From Zygnema cylindricum (taxonomy: Eukaryota; Streptophyta; Zygnematophyceae; Zygnematales; Zygnemataceae), in NCBI GenBank assembly GCA_037447655.1, contig JBBHKE010002112.1:15001-67233 (forward strand): a stretch of DNA of 52,233 nucleotides, read 5' to 3'. Each line of letters opens with the position of its first letter. Position 1 is the first letter of the stretch. A program made the translations under genes and the position numbers. Of this stretch, positions 1-11,694 are shown one piece after another. The notes under the pieces are model-generated. The model was not told the origin of the DNA, made no database searches, and was given only the letters and a program-made list of their open reading frames with translations.

Positions 1-146
1 AGAATTCGGAATAAAACTGTATTTCTGTTGTCATCGTCTTTTTTGTCTTATGTTTAATTGGACAAGGAAAACTAGTCACCCTGCATTTTTCATTTTTTTA
101 TGGATCTATTCATTTTTTAAACTAGTTGACCGCGAGTTTTCCACAG

Positions 147-1091
147 TTCAACGACATCTGCAACGTGCTCTTCAGCACCAACATGGCGGTGGCGCTCATC
201 TGCGCCTTTTTCCTCGACAACACAATCCCCGCGTCAAGAAAAGTAAGGAGAGAAAAGTCAATCCTATCAACTGCCTTAACTGTCATAGGGTGATTAAACT
301 AATCACATTGAAGAAAATCTGCCCTGAAGTCTGCCCTCGACAAGCGTAAATTTGTTAATGAGCTGACAAAAAATGTATGGCAAAGGTGCACACAACCGTA
401 CGACGATCATATAACTCTTCGACGAGTCAGAGCACCTAGGCGTAAATGTGCGGCGTATGGCAGTGTCATATTTTGAATGTGGTCCGTTGGTGCGTAATGT
501 GCCCAGACACCTGTCTGCTTAAAGCACGCCCTCCCAATTTAACGTATCGATTCACCATATGGGCCAATACGGTTGTGCTAAATTTCATCCTTAATTTTTG
601 TGCCCTAAATTTAAGGGTAAAATTTGTCAAGGCAAAAATGACCTCTTTGCCCTATTTCTGTCACCTAACATGTATGTTATGTGAAAGTACAGAAAATCGA
701 TGAACCGAATAATCGTAAATATGAAAATTTACCCTCAACTATAGCTATTTTCAGTGTAGAATTTTCAATCTAATCTCCTTGTCATTTATGGTTGTTGACT
801 CCTTCGTCTTATTATTGTTTGTCATTGGTCTTTGTTTAGACGAGCAACTTATCTCAGACATAATGTGCACTGTTCAGTTTTGTTCACTTGTCACAAATCT
901 CTCGTTTATATTATCATTTTGTTTTATTGTTTTTCTCGGGAATCCAGGATCGTGGACTGGAGATGTGGGACAAGTTCCGTACAGGAAAAACAGACCCACG
1001 ATCGCACGAATTTTACGACCTGCCTTTGGGACTTAGTCGATCGCCTTTTCTTCAATGGTGTTTCTGGCTCGGTGTGCCTGAAAATAACTAG
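147..1091 (+). CDS. NAT: Nucleobase-ascorbate transporter (NAT/NCS2 family), last two exons
   Basis: Only the 3' end of the gene is in the window. Exon 147-242 (32 codons) follows an acceptor CACAG and ends before GTAAGG. It reads FNDICNVLFSTNMAVAL and then AFFLDNT, which is the last transmembrane segment of plant NAT permeases. Exon 948-1091 follows TCCAG and continues in phase with DRGLEMWDKF, then DPRSHEFYDLPLGL and a stop. The junction rebuilds the family's RKDRG...WDKF and EFY-LP motifs. These proteins are multi-pass membrane symporters for purines, uracil or related bases; the transported substrate cannot be told from this fragment. The tail after the LPLGL motif is unusual: it ends in a hydrophobic, Trp-rich stretch and PENN instead of the common NKYFPSV-like end. 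The first 146 bases are intron. The gene converges on the ALDH3 gene. Confidence 0.88.
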
Positions 1092-2761
1092 ATTCTACAT
1101 TAATTAGTGCGGCACTATTCTACAGTCCTAGTTCTTGCTGTATATAATAATTACAGAGCAGCCAGGTAAAGCTATTTGAAGATATAGTCGAAATGTTCTG
1201 AATTAGAAAGAATTTATGTTCGTAGATTCCGCTAGTAATAGGCATGTATCCAATTTTCTGCTTCTGCTTAAGTTGAATAAAGTCAAAATACTTACGATTA
1301 TCGCTTTATAGCAATGTTTACACATGCCAGTAACCTGTGCTAAAATGAATGAAGTGAAACAGATGACTAGTTATAATCGATCCTAAAAGCTGTATGTCAA
1401 TTCTCCCTTGGAAAATTTGATTATGTCGAGTTTCTTGACCATATTGTTTACAGAATTGTATGAAATTGCTAAATTTATACAGAAGGCAACCCATCATCAG
1501 CAGGACCATGGACAACCTCGACAGTTCATCTCGGCCAGTTTATGCCAAAATCTGCCGATTTAATCTTTTTTATAACCTCATTTGAGAGCTGATAGTGAGG
1601 AAACCTAATTTTCTGCATTATCAGCAGACACTGTTTGACAAATCTTGTATGCATTTGATACTTACTCAATTCTGCCCAAGAGCCAGGAAAACTCGTCCAA
1701 ATATGCGGAAAATATTGTACTGGGAAACAGAGCAAGAAAAGGCCTCGTGACACAAATTATCACAAATTATTATTAATAATCTAGGAAGGAAGTATGTGCA
1801 TATCTTTGATTGTCTACTAACTAGAGGCATCTATAAACCCATCAAAACTAAAATGTGACACCCTACAGCTCACTGGCGGAATACCGCGATGAAGGCATTG
1901 TGAAGAACAATTGCAGAAGCCTCAAGGAACCTTTGCATGCTGTGGAGATAGAGTGGAATTTTCCTTTCTGTCGTAAATCTTTTGCTCTACAGTTTCTGCT
2001 AGTCACCAGCCCAGTAATAACTCCCCAGTTTCCAGTTCCCGGGTGAGGATGTGAGTTTACGAGGAATATTACCGAGTGATAGTTTAACTTTAAATTGTGA
2101 CATTTCCCCCTCTTCATTGAGGACAGTTTTAAGGGTTTCCAAAATGAAACAAAAAGGTGGTTAACATATTTCTACTGGCCTACCCAAAATAATTTCTTGA
2201 ACCACTGGTGGCATTTTACACTAATTATTTCTTCATTGCCAATTTTTTTGACGAGCTTAACAATACAGCATAAATCTTCCATTAAAATTAGGAGAGAACC
2301 ATTATAAAATGCAAAACAGAGTAGGGCCGTCAACATGTGATTGCTGTCAGATGGCTACTACATCACATTAGAATCACCAAATTTTGATCCAAAAAAAAGA
2401 ACAAAAAAAAAAACTAATACCAGAAAGTAATTATCAGATACTGAAGAAAAACTTGGAAAATGTGCCAAACTATATCTCTATATGATATCGACATGATAAC
2501 GAGTTTCCACTATTACTATATCAACAAAAATTAAAAAATATCTGAGCATATACCTGGGTATTCAACGGCCTGAACATCTGAATAGGACAACAATGGAAAA
2601 TTCCAAATTTTATACCGTACTCTAGAATACCCAGATTACTTTTCCTATTCCTACAAAATACTAAATGAGGCCTTAACTGCCATGCTCATCCTAAATGGTG
2701 CAAATTTACTGCCAGACTGAGTATGAGAAGTGAAACTTACATGACCAGTCTGTTCATTACT
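1092..2761. other. Convergent intergenic region (3' flanks of NAT and ALDH3)
   Basis: This is AT-rich DNA between the stop codons of two convergent genes. An AATAAA at 1276-1281 (+) lies 185 bases after the NAT stop and could serve its polyadenylation. The short open frames here show no protein family, codon pattern or splice context that I recognise. I see no RNA gene. Confidence 0.5.
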
Positions 2762-5700
2762 TCACTTCCGAAGACCAAGGATAACCATCAGAGCTCCCCA
2801 TATATCTGAGAATTGAATGGCTCGGATAATAAGCTCTTTGTATCTCGTTACTGGAGGGTATCTTTCCGGCAAATCGAGGGCAAAAGGCTTGAAGAGTACT
2901 GATTTTGGATGGCTAAAACAGTCGAAGGAATCTTTTCCATGGTACTTCCCCATACCACTCTCTCCCACGCCTCCAAAAGGAAGAGCAGAATTGGTCAACT
3001 GCAGAGAAAAGGAAAAAAAAGAGTAAAGAAGAAAAGAAAATAGAGGAAAAAGTAGCATAAAGTCACCAAAAGTAGTACAAAAACAGTAAGTATATTTTCA
3101 AACAGCGTGGATTTCACCGTGAGGTTTACCAACTACTCATTAAAACATGGCTGTATATTGGTGGTAGTAGGTAGGCTTTGTAAATGTCGGTATTATTCCC
3201 TGTAAAACTAACTCAACTGTGGACATAACAAAACTCTATCTTTTTAATGTAAACAAACACAATGGAGTAAGAATGTCTACTATAAGTGATAGATATACTA
3301 CGTTAAAATCTTCTTGAGACGAGTAGCAAAAAAATTGGGCACAGAATTAACAATGAGCACTCCATATCATCCTCAGACAGACGGACGGTCTTAGAGTGGT
3401 ATGCGTTCGATAAACTGCCGACAGCCAATTATTGATGTGAACCACACTGCTACTCACTAATTTGGAAAACAATGCAAGTGATCTGTTTGTTAGTGGGGAC
3501 CTGAAATAGTGTGGATAATCAACGAACAAAGGCCACTAGACAGAGGGGATTATCAATTGATACGATCTAATTTGCTACTTAAAACTATGAAGGGACATTC
3601 CCAGTTATCCACAGACAAATTTAAACACAAATACATAACGATGGTTCATAAGGGCAAGACTGCCACAAATACTAAAGGCTAGTTGTTCATATGCAGCGGG
3701 AAAAAGGTGGAATGGCTGAGAGTTTAGAATCATAGTTATCCTGTGCCCCTATATATCCTCTTTTCTTTGTAAGTACGATCGTCAAAAAAATTGCAAAGTA
3801 TATGGGAAAAAGACTTTCGACAACTAATTCCGAGGTTAAACCCTAGCATTTCCTTCCAATTGAAGCACACACTGACCTGGACGATGCAATCATTGACACA
3901 AACTCCTCCAGAGGACGTTTCTTGAATTATTTGCTCCGCTATCTTTTTATCTTTTGTGAAAGGGTAGATGACAAGAGGCTTTGGCCTTTCATTCACAATT
4001 TGAATCGCTTCCTGTACACTTTGAACCTGCTCCAAAAAAGAAACTCGAAAACTTTATCCGATCAATCCAAACAACAAAACAGGAGATCTATGCGAACAAC
4101 TGGATATTACAGCCAACAGAACATAGGAGACAAATTGGTGATTCACAAAAAAATCGGATAAAAAAAACCTCACAGTTTGAATAGGGAGTATAGGGCCAAA
4201 AATTTCTTCTGACATAATTGCTGAATCCCAAGGAACATCTCGAAGGATGGTAGGAGCGATGAACCTGGACATGGGCAGAGGTTAAGTTCGTGAGCATACA
4301 ATTTGTACAAAAAAGTTAAGCAACAAAACAAGGTTAAATAAGAACCCGTCAATATGAATTGAAAAACCTTTGATGAAAGAAATAACTGCCACGTTATGTA
4401 TGATTTGTACACAAACTCACAAATGACAAAAGGAAAATAGAACCGACATGGGCACCACATGACTAATAAGGCTATGGATGGGAAAAGAACTGGTGTGTAT
4501 TGGGAATGGCCCAATCGACCAAGAACGCATGTAAATAAAAGAAAGTTAGATATACAAAACGAGAGAAAGTAAACAATGAACTTCTTACAGATTTTTCTCG
4601 TCGGTCTGTCCACCAAACACAATCTTCTCAGAGACGGATGGTTCCTGGAGGAAGGCCTCCAGGCGTCTGAATTGCTTCAGGTTCACAATTCGCTGCAAGT
4701 CAGGAGAGGGAGATCCTTCTTTCCCAAACCACTCCACTAAAACTGACTTCATCTTCTCGATCTGCCGTATATATAAAAAGGGATGACAAATCTCATGGTC
4801 AAAATTTGTCAACAACAAGAGGATTCGAGGTGTTAATGGGGTAGTAATTAAAATTCACTTCAAATAGAATGAATGCACAGTCTACATAGATATTAGAATA
4901 GACCACGTAAGAAAATTATCCTTTATTACAAACCATTACACAGAAATGTTCTCATCTTCCTTGAAACATATAGACAAAAGTATGGATTTGAAATGCGAAT
5001 TATTTGCCCACTATTTTTAATGCAAACAACAAAGGGGGAATTATAGGGAGATTATATTATCGAAAATTATATTTTGTGAAGAAAATGTGAGTTTTCATCA
5101 GCCATTTTCACACAGTTACTCACAAAACATAACTGGGAGATCACTCACCAAACATGAGTCATTTTTGTTAGTGTGATCACCCTTGTAGTGTGCAAAGACC
5201 CTCGAACAGCTTTTCAAACGGACTTAATGTGGAAAAGAAAATAAATTGTGTGAATTTCAGAACCAACGCAACAGGGTAACTCACACGAACAACATGCCAG
5301 AAATATTATGGGTGTCAAATAGATACCACGAACATGTAAAAAACTTTGTTAAAAGACTTCGTCACTATCAACAGTGAACCCCGCACTCTTGTAACTTTGG
5401 TCCACGATATGACCAGGTGGCCCGTGTAGGAACAGAAAGCACTCATTTTTTTGTCTTTTTTTTCTTAGACAAACTGAATATACCAGCTTGCTTGCGACGC
5501 TCTCCTCTACCAAAACGTAGTCCGCTGCAGTACAGGTTTGACCTCCGTTGAGAAATTTTCCAAAAGCGATCCGGTTGGCTGCTATCTGCAGATATGACAG
5601 ATCACCTTCAGTAAAGAAAGGAACGGGGAGATGAGGCGGAGGGGAGAGGAGAGGGGAAGGGGAGGGGGAAGGGGAGGGGGGGGGGAGGGGGAGGGAGATG

Positions 5701-8700
5701 GAGAGGGAGAAAGAGAAGGGAGGGAGAGGGAGAGGGAGAGGGAGAAAGAGAAGGCGAGGGAGAGGGAGAGGGTGAGGGCGTGGGAGAGAGAGGAAAAGTC
5801 ACAGAAAACCCGGCGTTGTCACCTGCAAGTCCACAGTAGAGTCCACGAGAACCGGCGACTTGCCACCAAGCTCCAGAGTGCACGGACAGAGATGCTTCGC
5901 TGCCGCAGTAGCTACCACTCGGCCCACTTGGGAACTGCCTGGGTGGACAGAGAGAGAAAGAGAAAAAAAATAAAATTAGGAGGGACAGAGAGAGAGGGAG
6001 GAGGGAGGCCGGGAGAGGGAGAGGGAGAGGGAGTGAGATAAGAAACAACACCCCAATTACCTGTGAAAAAAATCTTGTCCCACTTCTGCTCCAAAAGTAG
6101 GGAGATTTCAGGAACACCTCCTTCTACGACACGTATGAAATCCTGATCGAGGTATTTCTCAATTAACTTTGCCAGTAATGTCGATGTCGAAGGTGCAATT
6201 TCAGACGGCTTCAAAACTATAGAATTTCCAGCAGCTATGGCACCAACCATAGGCTCCAGAGAGAGTACTGCATAATCAATGAAAACCAAACAGAGAAAAA
6301 ATGGTGTCACCACCAATGAGACGAAAGCTTAAATGTACTTCATTAAATACATGGATTGGACTCAAATCATCATATCGAATCTATGCTTCTGGCAACTGCA
6401 CCCCGAAGAAATTTAGAGAAAAAACAGTAAAGAACGAAGCATGAGACGCCCTTGCAACAGTTTAACAACTCAGAAAGGACTGAAATCAGGAACTGAAAAG
6501 AGTCACAAAAACAGAGAGTAAAAGATAGGGTACTTAGAAGAAGAGAGAAAACTTCTGGAAAAGAACCGGAACTAAAACAAAGGGGAAAAAGAAACTGAGA
6601 GGAAAACAGACCCTGTAGAAAAACTGACAAAACGTGAGCAACAACTGAACAGAAATGGAACAGTAAACTGAACAAATAACCCAAAACTGAACATAAATAG
6701 CAATCCATCTGAATACAGTAGAAAGTGACATAGAATATATCCGCTTGATATTTAAAAAGACTATTTTACGTCTTACAAAACGGGAAATTCCATGCAGAAA
6801 TAATAAGAACCACCCCGTACGGCTCCGGAAAGATCTTGCTCTTCCCAGGAATGTTCCCCAAGTTAGTGGAAACCTGAACAAGAGCATATTAAAAAATCCC
6901 CCAATCCAAAAATTGCATTAAGTCACTCTGCGCTCTTCTTGTCGAAAGATATTGCTCTCTTACCCAGTCCTATAAAGTAAACTTTTACGAGACACAGGCA
7001 TCAAAGAGATGCACAAAAAGTCGTGAGAGAACTAAGAGCAAATCTGCATGCCAAGCATATTCAGTACAGTTAGTAGGAACAAGATGGTTCCAATCACTAA
7101 CAGAACACTATTAAGTTGTCCTTTCTCCAAATAACAACGCTGTTGTTGCTGTTGCTGTTCTGTTTCTGCAGGAACTATAATTTGAAAAAACAAAAAGGAG
7201 TTTTACAAGCAGCTCTCAGGGTGCCTTAAACGTCTAGACTATATTACGTATATACTGATTTCAGGCAACCCGGTTCTAACAGCAAATAATCAAAGTGGTT
7301 CCCACTTACAGTTTTTGGCTTCATCCATTTTTTCAGATTTCTCCGAGCTTCTCGTACCGCACACTTTATGGGGATAATCTGAAAAGGGAAAACACGAAGA
7401 ATGGAAAAAAATGAAAAATTACCAAGAATTGCATACGCAGCTGGATAGAATTACTTCCAAGCCATCAAAAACAACAAAAGTTACAATCCAGTTCCATCTT
7501 TTCATAGGAATATTAAGCTAAAACAATAGCATAAGCTGAACTTTGGTTCTACTTTGTCTTTCCTCGTCTTTTTCCATAAATTGTTTTCAGAATACACGTC
7601 CTTTGTAATCAAACAACAAAATGGATGATACACTTCAAGAGAGATATTAACAAATAACCCTTTATTTCCTTTTAATATTAGGCATTTCTAGCTTTTATTG
7701 ACTGCCATCAACGGCGAATAACTCACATAAAATTCATTGCTTACTGACATCCACATGAAAATGGCAAAATCCAAAGAGAAAATCGGCTGACCAATAGGAC
7801 CCATGTCGAAATCAAACTAAATACGAAATTCACGTGGCAAAAGGCCCATGGAATTCACAAGAATATATCATAACATTAGAATAATTAATGGAACTACCCA
7901 TCGAAGTATAAATCATTTGGAAAACCACACAGTTGGTTTCAACATGAGACAAATATCAAACAAAAAAAGTGACTCAAATAACTTGGGCATGCGATTACAA
8001 AAAAAAAATTATGATCCATATTTACGATCCATCTGTTAACTAACCACCAATACACCTTACATACAAATTAGTGTGGATTCACAGAATCGGAGAAAGACTC
8101 ATCCATAGGTTCATTGACAGGTAGTACAAGTAGAATGATGATCTCACAAATTCTTTATAACCAACAGGACATAATTAAACAAAGAAAGCTCCCATAATAG
8201 AGCAAAAATTAAGCCACAAACAAACCCATCGAACTGACACCATCATCAATATACTTTCATAGATTGACCCACAATAGAACTCTGCAAAGTTGCCTTCTCT
8301 TTACAATGTTTGTCTTGATCAATGAAGAATTTGTTAGAGCAGCTACAGATAGCAATACTCTCAATTTCGCCCCACATCAGCATTAGTTCCCACAATTTAA
8401 CAATTAAACATGTAAAAGAAGTCCATTAAACACACGCCAACAAAAACATAAACTAGACACAATCCTAAGTTAACGTGGTCCCAATCGACGTTGAGGCAGG
8501 TAAAACATAAAAATGTGATTCACAATAGAAACAGAGAAGACGTAGATTCGACCAACTCCTGGTGCGACTCATAAGGAGCTGAGATGTCAGTTCCGCAAGT
8601 AGACTCCAAAGTAAAAATACGGAAATAGGCCCATTGACAAAACCACACGATTTCAATACAAGCTTTCTAACCTGAAGAAATTCATAAAAACAGAAAACCT

Positions 8701-9383
8701 TCTGGGAACCAATACAGCAGTGCAACTACAACAGGAATAGATTTTCCTAAAGAATTTCTGCATCAATTGGAGTGTGATTCAAAGAAATCCAAAAACCAAC
8801 CATGGAGTCAACACCTCACTGCATGGTGCTATGGATATGGAACTAATGGCACCAAAAAAAATCCACGTACATTCCACTTCCCTGCCAACCGCTATTAGTG
8901 TTGATAACACTAATTCACTAATTTTTGGCGCAAAATCACAAACTCCTGTTAAAATAGAATAACATCGAAGGTACGCACCAAAAGGATGTCATTAAAAAAA
9001 AAAAAACGACGGGGAAAACCAAACCAGAGGAAATGAAACAAACCAGCATTTAAACCTAAAACAAAAAAAGGATGGTTGATATTTTAAAAGAGCCACGTCA
9101 TAAACAAGAGCCTTAAAACACTTACATCACCAGTGAACGAAGTGAACGAGTTTTTCCCAAGGTCAAGCTCCATGCTCTTCGCCATGGCCTCCTCATTCTC
9201 GACCATCATCCTCTCGAATGCCATCAGCTGCTTCTCCCTCCACGCAACGCCTCGCGTCACATTGCTCTTCATATTCGTACGGATGTCAGCCACCAAGGCG
9301 GACGCCGCCTGGCTGTCGAGCGGCATTCCGCCAAACCCTAACTTCGAATGCTCAGCAACGCCTGCCAAGCGCGCAGACTCCAT
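2762..9383 (-). CDS. ALDH3: Aldehyde dehydrogenase, ALDH3 family; complete ten-exon gene
   Basis: The enzyme oxidises aldehydes to acids with NAD(P)+; ALDH3 members typically act on fatty or stress-derived aldehydes. Exons in gene order: 9383-9126, 7378-7310, 6873-6777, 6267-6061, 5938-5823, 5585-5484, 4761-4589, 4264-4174, 4026-3877, 2998-2762. All borders are GT-AG and phases agree; the sum is 1500 nt, or 499 residues plus stop, the usual size. Landmarks: SAWNFPF before residue 142, LKPSE 160-164, cofactor loop GSSQVG 211-216, catalytic Glu233 in LELGGKSP, nucleophile Cys267 in GGQTC, EIFGP 361-365 and [12 protein letters not shown] 427-438. The end after 478 is an Ile/Leu-rich helix that could anchor the protein to membrane, as in other ALDH3 enzymes. 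The start is the first Met of the exon 1 frame, and I see no clear transit peptide. Intron 1 carries a transposon fragment, introns 4 and 5 pyrimidine tracts, and intron 9 a Ty3 relic. Confidence 0.95.
3314..3391 (+). mobile_element. Ty3/gypsy integrase fragment inside ALDH3 intron 9
   Basis: A 26-codon plus-strand stretch reads [16 protein letters not shown] then YHPQTDGRS and meets a stop at 3392. This is the well-conserved gypsy integrase motif around the third catalytic residue (the STAYHPQTDGQSE region). The glutamate that should follow is lost at the stop. The downstream bases to about 3560 are probably the same decayed element but show no further motif. It lies antisense to ALDH3, within the 878-bp intron between exons 9 and 10. 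Confidence 0.75.
5631..6036. repeat. Polypurine tracts in ALDH3 introns 4 and 5
   Basis: Plus-strand positions 5631-5800 and 5941-6036 are almost pure G/A (GGGGGA, GAGAGG and GAAAGA units). They flank exon 5 (5823-5938) closely on both sides. On the sense strand of ALDH3 they are long C/T tracts. The long frames that cross this region are artefacts of low complexity. Confidence 0.85.
8885..8960. mobile_element. Fragment of inverted-repeat element family B in ALDH3 intron 1
   Basis: The stretch CGCTATTAGTGTTGATAACA and what follows match the start of the element at 29402, including the palindrome of AGTGTT and AACACT and the later ACAAA-rich part. The outermost CACCGCGAAT and the second terminus are missing, so this is a truncated copy. 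Confidence 0.5.
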
Positions 9384-9904
9384 TGCTGCAACTCACTCTG
9401 GCAGGCCGCCTGCCGACTGGCTCCCGAACTGTAGGGGAAGGAGGCGCAGCGACGGAGAGTTCGACCCTAAAAACGCGACACCGAGCCTGCGTCCGGTGCG
9501 GCAGTCTGCGACGGTTCGAATGCGAAAGCGCGACAGGGCAAGATGCCAGCCTGCGACGCGGCACAGGAGGTCTAACCTCCATACGTGAAAGCGCCATATC
9601 GCGACGTGCGCCCGGTTCGAATCGCAGCCAGTGGCAACGGTTGGTATTTCTACGTTTACACCTCGATACCGTACCATCCGCCCGGTTCAACTCGAGTCCC
9701 GTTTGTTTGTTTTACCTTCTGAATATTGAACTTTTGACGACGTGCATTTAAGGAACTTCAAAAAAATAGGGGGCTTTGTCATTTTGTTTAGGAGGAGTAC
9801 AATTTACGAGCTTTCTATTGGCGGACAGCTTCGTTACCGGAAGCTGACTTGAAATGTGATATCCAACAGTTTTCCATTTCAATCGTGCTTTGTACTTGGA
9901 TGGT
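9384..9904. promoter_or_regulatory. Upstream region of ALDH3 (5' UTR and probable promoter)
   Basis: This is a locally GC- and CpG-rich stretch just upstream of the ALDH3 start, unlike the AT-rich surroundings. Long open frames on both strands at 9133-9751 come from the high GC content and overlap the first ALDH3 exon; none shows a known family. No TATA box or defined operator can be placed with confidence. An inverted-repeat transposon starts at 9908. Confidence 0.4.
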
Positions 9905-10142
9905 TTAGGGTGAAGTTCCATTAGTGATTAGGTGAAGTTCCATTAGTGAGGTGAAGTTCCATTACACGAAAAGTGAGGTTGTTTACAGAAATTCGGACCT
10001 CTCCGTACTATGCCGTACTTCATATTTTGTTTTTATAAGGAAAACAACATTACAGAGAATCTTGCCAATATTCTCCAAAAGTCTGGGAGTTAACTATGAC
10101 CGTTGGATGTTTTTTCGCCAAGCATTCGCTTCGAAAGTTTCT

Positions 10143-10182
10143 GTAATTGGTGATGTACCTCGCGGGGTACATCACCAATTAC
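10143..10182. repeat. Perfect hairpin inside element A1
   Basis: GTAATTGGTGATGTACC is followed by a 6-base loop (TCGCGG) and its exact reverse complement, so the stem is 17 bp without mismatch. Element A2 carries a different, imperfect palindrome at the matching place (about 12570-12615). Confidence 0.9.
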
Positions 10183-10290
10183 ATAATTTTTTGAGCCGCG
10201 ACACGTTGGATAATGAGCATACGTGTCAAAATGACAACCAACGGAAATCCAAAAATTTAGCACACGATATACCCATTCAAAAATCCAACA

Positions 10291-10380
10291 AAAAATACAA
10301 ACGAAATGTCGTAAGGAACAAAAAATACAAACGAAATGTCGTAAGGAACAAAAAATACAAACGAAATGTCGTAAGGCACT
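10291..10380 (+). repeat. Three 30-bp tandem copies in element A1
   Basis: The 30-bp unit beginning AAAAATACAAACGAAATGTC occurs at 10291, 10321 and 10351. The first two copies are identical and the third differs only in its last few bases. Because 30 is a multiple of three, the repeat keeps a frame open without being a gene. Confidence 0.92.
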
Positions 10381-10567
10381 TTTGTCACGCTATTTCTGTT
10401 GGCGCCCATTCGTCACACTATTTCTGGCAGCGCTCATTCGTCATGCGAAAAACAGGAACCTTAAAAAGAATGTGGTGGTATCTGACAAGGCGTTTGCAAA
10501 GGCAAAGAGTACAGAAGTTGTGCTGAACGATGACCTGGTACGCAGGTACATGGTACGCAAATGAAGA

Positions 10568-10763
10568 TTTTGGTCGGTGTGAAAATCATTGACGATTTTT
10601 AACATCCGATCTTAGATCACGTGGTACCACTCAATTGTGAACACGTGGATTATAGACTGTGCAATTTTTGGTCGGTGTGAAAATCATTGACGATTTTTAA
10701 CATCCGATCTTAGCTCACGTGGTACCACTCAATTGTGAACACGTGGATTACAGACTGTGTGCA
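10568..10763 (+). repeat. 98-bp tandem duplication near the right end of A1
   Basis: A unit starting TTTTGGTCGGTGTGAAAATC is repeated at an offset of 98 bp with only a few differences. Element A3 (near 32740) has a single diverged copy of the same unit, so the duplication is specific to A1. Confidence 0.88.
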
Positions 10764-10842
10764 ATGGAACTTCGTTCAAATTGTAGCATTCTGTAATGTT
10801 GACCGTACAATTACAGAATGTCCTAATGGAACTTCACCCTTA

Positions 10843-11692
10843 ACCATCGCGCATTTGATAATAAAATGTCCACCCTAAAAAAATATTGAATATTTATAAG
10901 TTCAACTCGACTATGCCTAAATGTACCCTAATTAATATTTAAAGTTCATATGGGTGGCTGTTATGACAATATTGAACAAAGCATAGTTCAAAAGTATGTG
11001 AAAGTACGCCCATACAATGTGCCTATTGTACGCAAAACATACAATATGACCTTAAGACCCATATTGTATTAGTCGCAAAATGAAAAATAATAGTAACACG
11101 GTTGAGTTGCACATCGATCGATAGAGAATTAAACGTCATGTCTAAATTTTGAAAAACATTTGGACACAAAAATATTTATCTGTGAGTTTTTAGGTATTTT
11201 TTATTTAAACCGTCAGATTTTGACGATCGGACGTTCGCTAATTAAAGTAGCGATTTAAGAAGATCACATGAAAAGCCCATAACACAACTTACGATAAAGG
11301 CGCCTTCAGAAGGCCTACAATAGAAACGCCTACTTTTGAACTATGGAACAAAGTCAAACAAGAAAACAGTCAAATTATTTTGGGTATACGCATGAGCTGT
11401 TTTGTATTACGACAGAAGAAATCAAATTATTTTGGGTATACGCATGAGCTGTTTTGTATTACGACAGAAGAAACGTCAGCAAGTACATAATTGTCATAAC
11501 TTTTTTACTAAATCTGTGCATGCATGTTAAGCGTTGGTTAGCCTTTTCGTTCACGTCTTTATTCCACAAGGCGGTCCTAGTAAACGTACGGACATGTCTA
11601 CTGGCAGGGTTTACTGCCGGGGTCTTCCATTATGTCGGTCCAGTAACAGGCCAGTAAACAGCCTCTCACCTGCGTTGGCTCATTTTGGTTGG
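10843..11692. other. AT-rich spacer with a 52-bp tandem duplication
   Basis: I see no gene here. Positions 11370-11421 and 11422-11473 are identical 52-bp copies (TCAAATTATTTTGGGTATAC and onward). The rest is AT-rich sequence without motifs that I can assign. Confidence 0.55.
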
Positions 11693-11694
11693 TA

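Larger units (their letters stand above)
9908..10839. mobile_element. Inverted-repeat element A1 (PIF/Harbinger-like, non-autonomous)
   Basis: The left end GGGTGAAGTTCCATTAG is mirrored exactly at the right end (CTAATGGAACTTCACCC, ending at 10839). TTA flanks both sides (9905-9907 and 10840-10842). A 3-bp TTA target duplication and termini beginning GGG fit PIF/Harbinger. The tip sequence GGTGAAGTTCCATTA occurs three times in a row at the left end (9909-9965). No transposase is encoded. The 191-codon frame inside is built from tandem repeats. Copies A2 (12334-13063) and A3 (32671-32915) belong to the same family. Confidence 0.82.

Noticed and set aside
5608-6117. 169-codon Pro/Ser/Leu-rich minus-strand frame and its Glu/Arg/Gly-rich counterpart
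   Set aside because: Both are translations of simple purine/pyrimidine repeats across ALDH3 introns 4-5 and exon 5.
9575-9625. GGTTCGAATCGC, resembling a tRNA T-loop; also TTCGAACC near 33353
   Set aside because: The flanking bases do not form T, anticodon or acceptor stems in either place.
9133-9751. Long overlapping open frames (151, 177, 112 and 94 codons) on both strands
   Set aside because: They overlap the first ALDH3 exon or its GC-rich upstream region, are Arg/Ser/Pro-rich shadows and show no family or splice context.
10291-10380. Regular repeats considered as a CRISPR array
   Set aside because: The copies are directly adjacent with no spacers, and the DNA is eukaryotic.
9951-10526. 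191-codon frame with a repeated KKYKRNVVRN motif
   Set aside because: It lies wholly in element A1; the peptide repeat is the 30-bp DNA tandem, and A2 and A3 do not conserve the frame.
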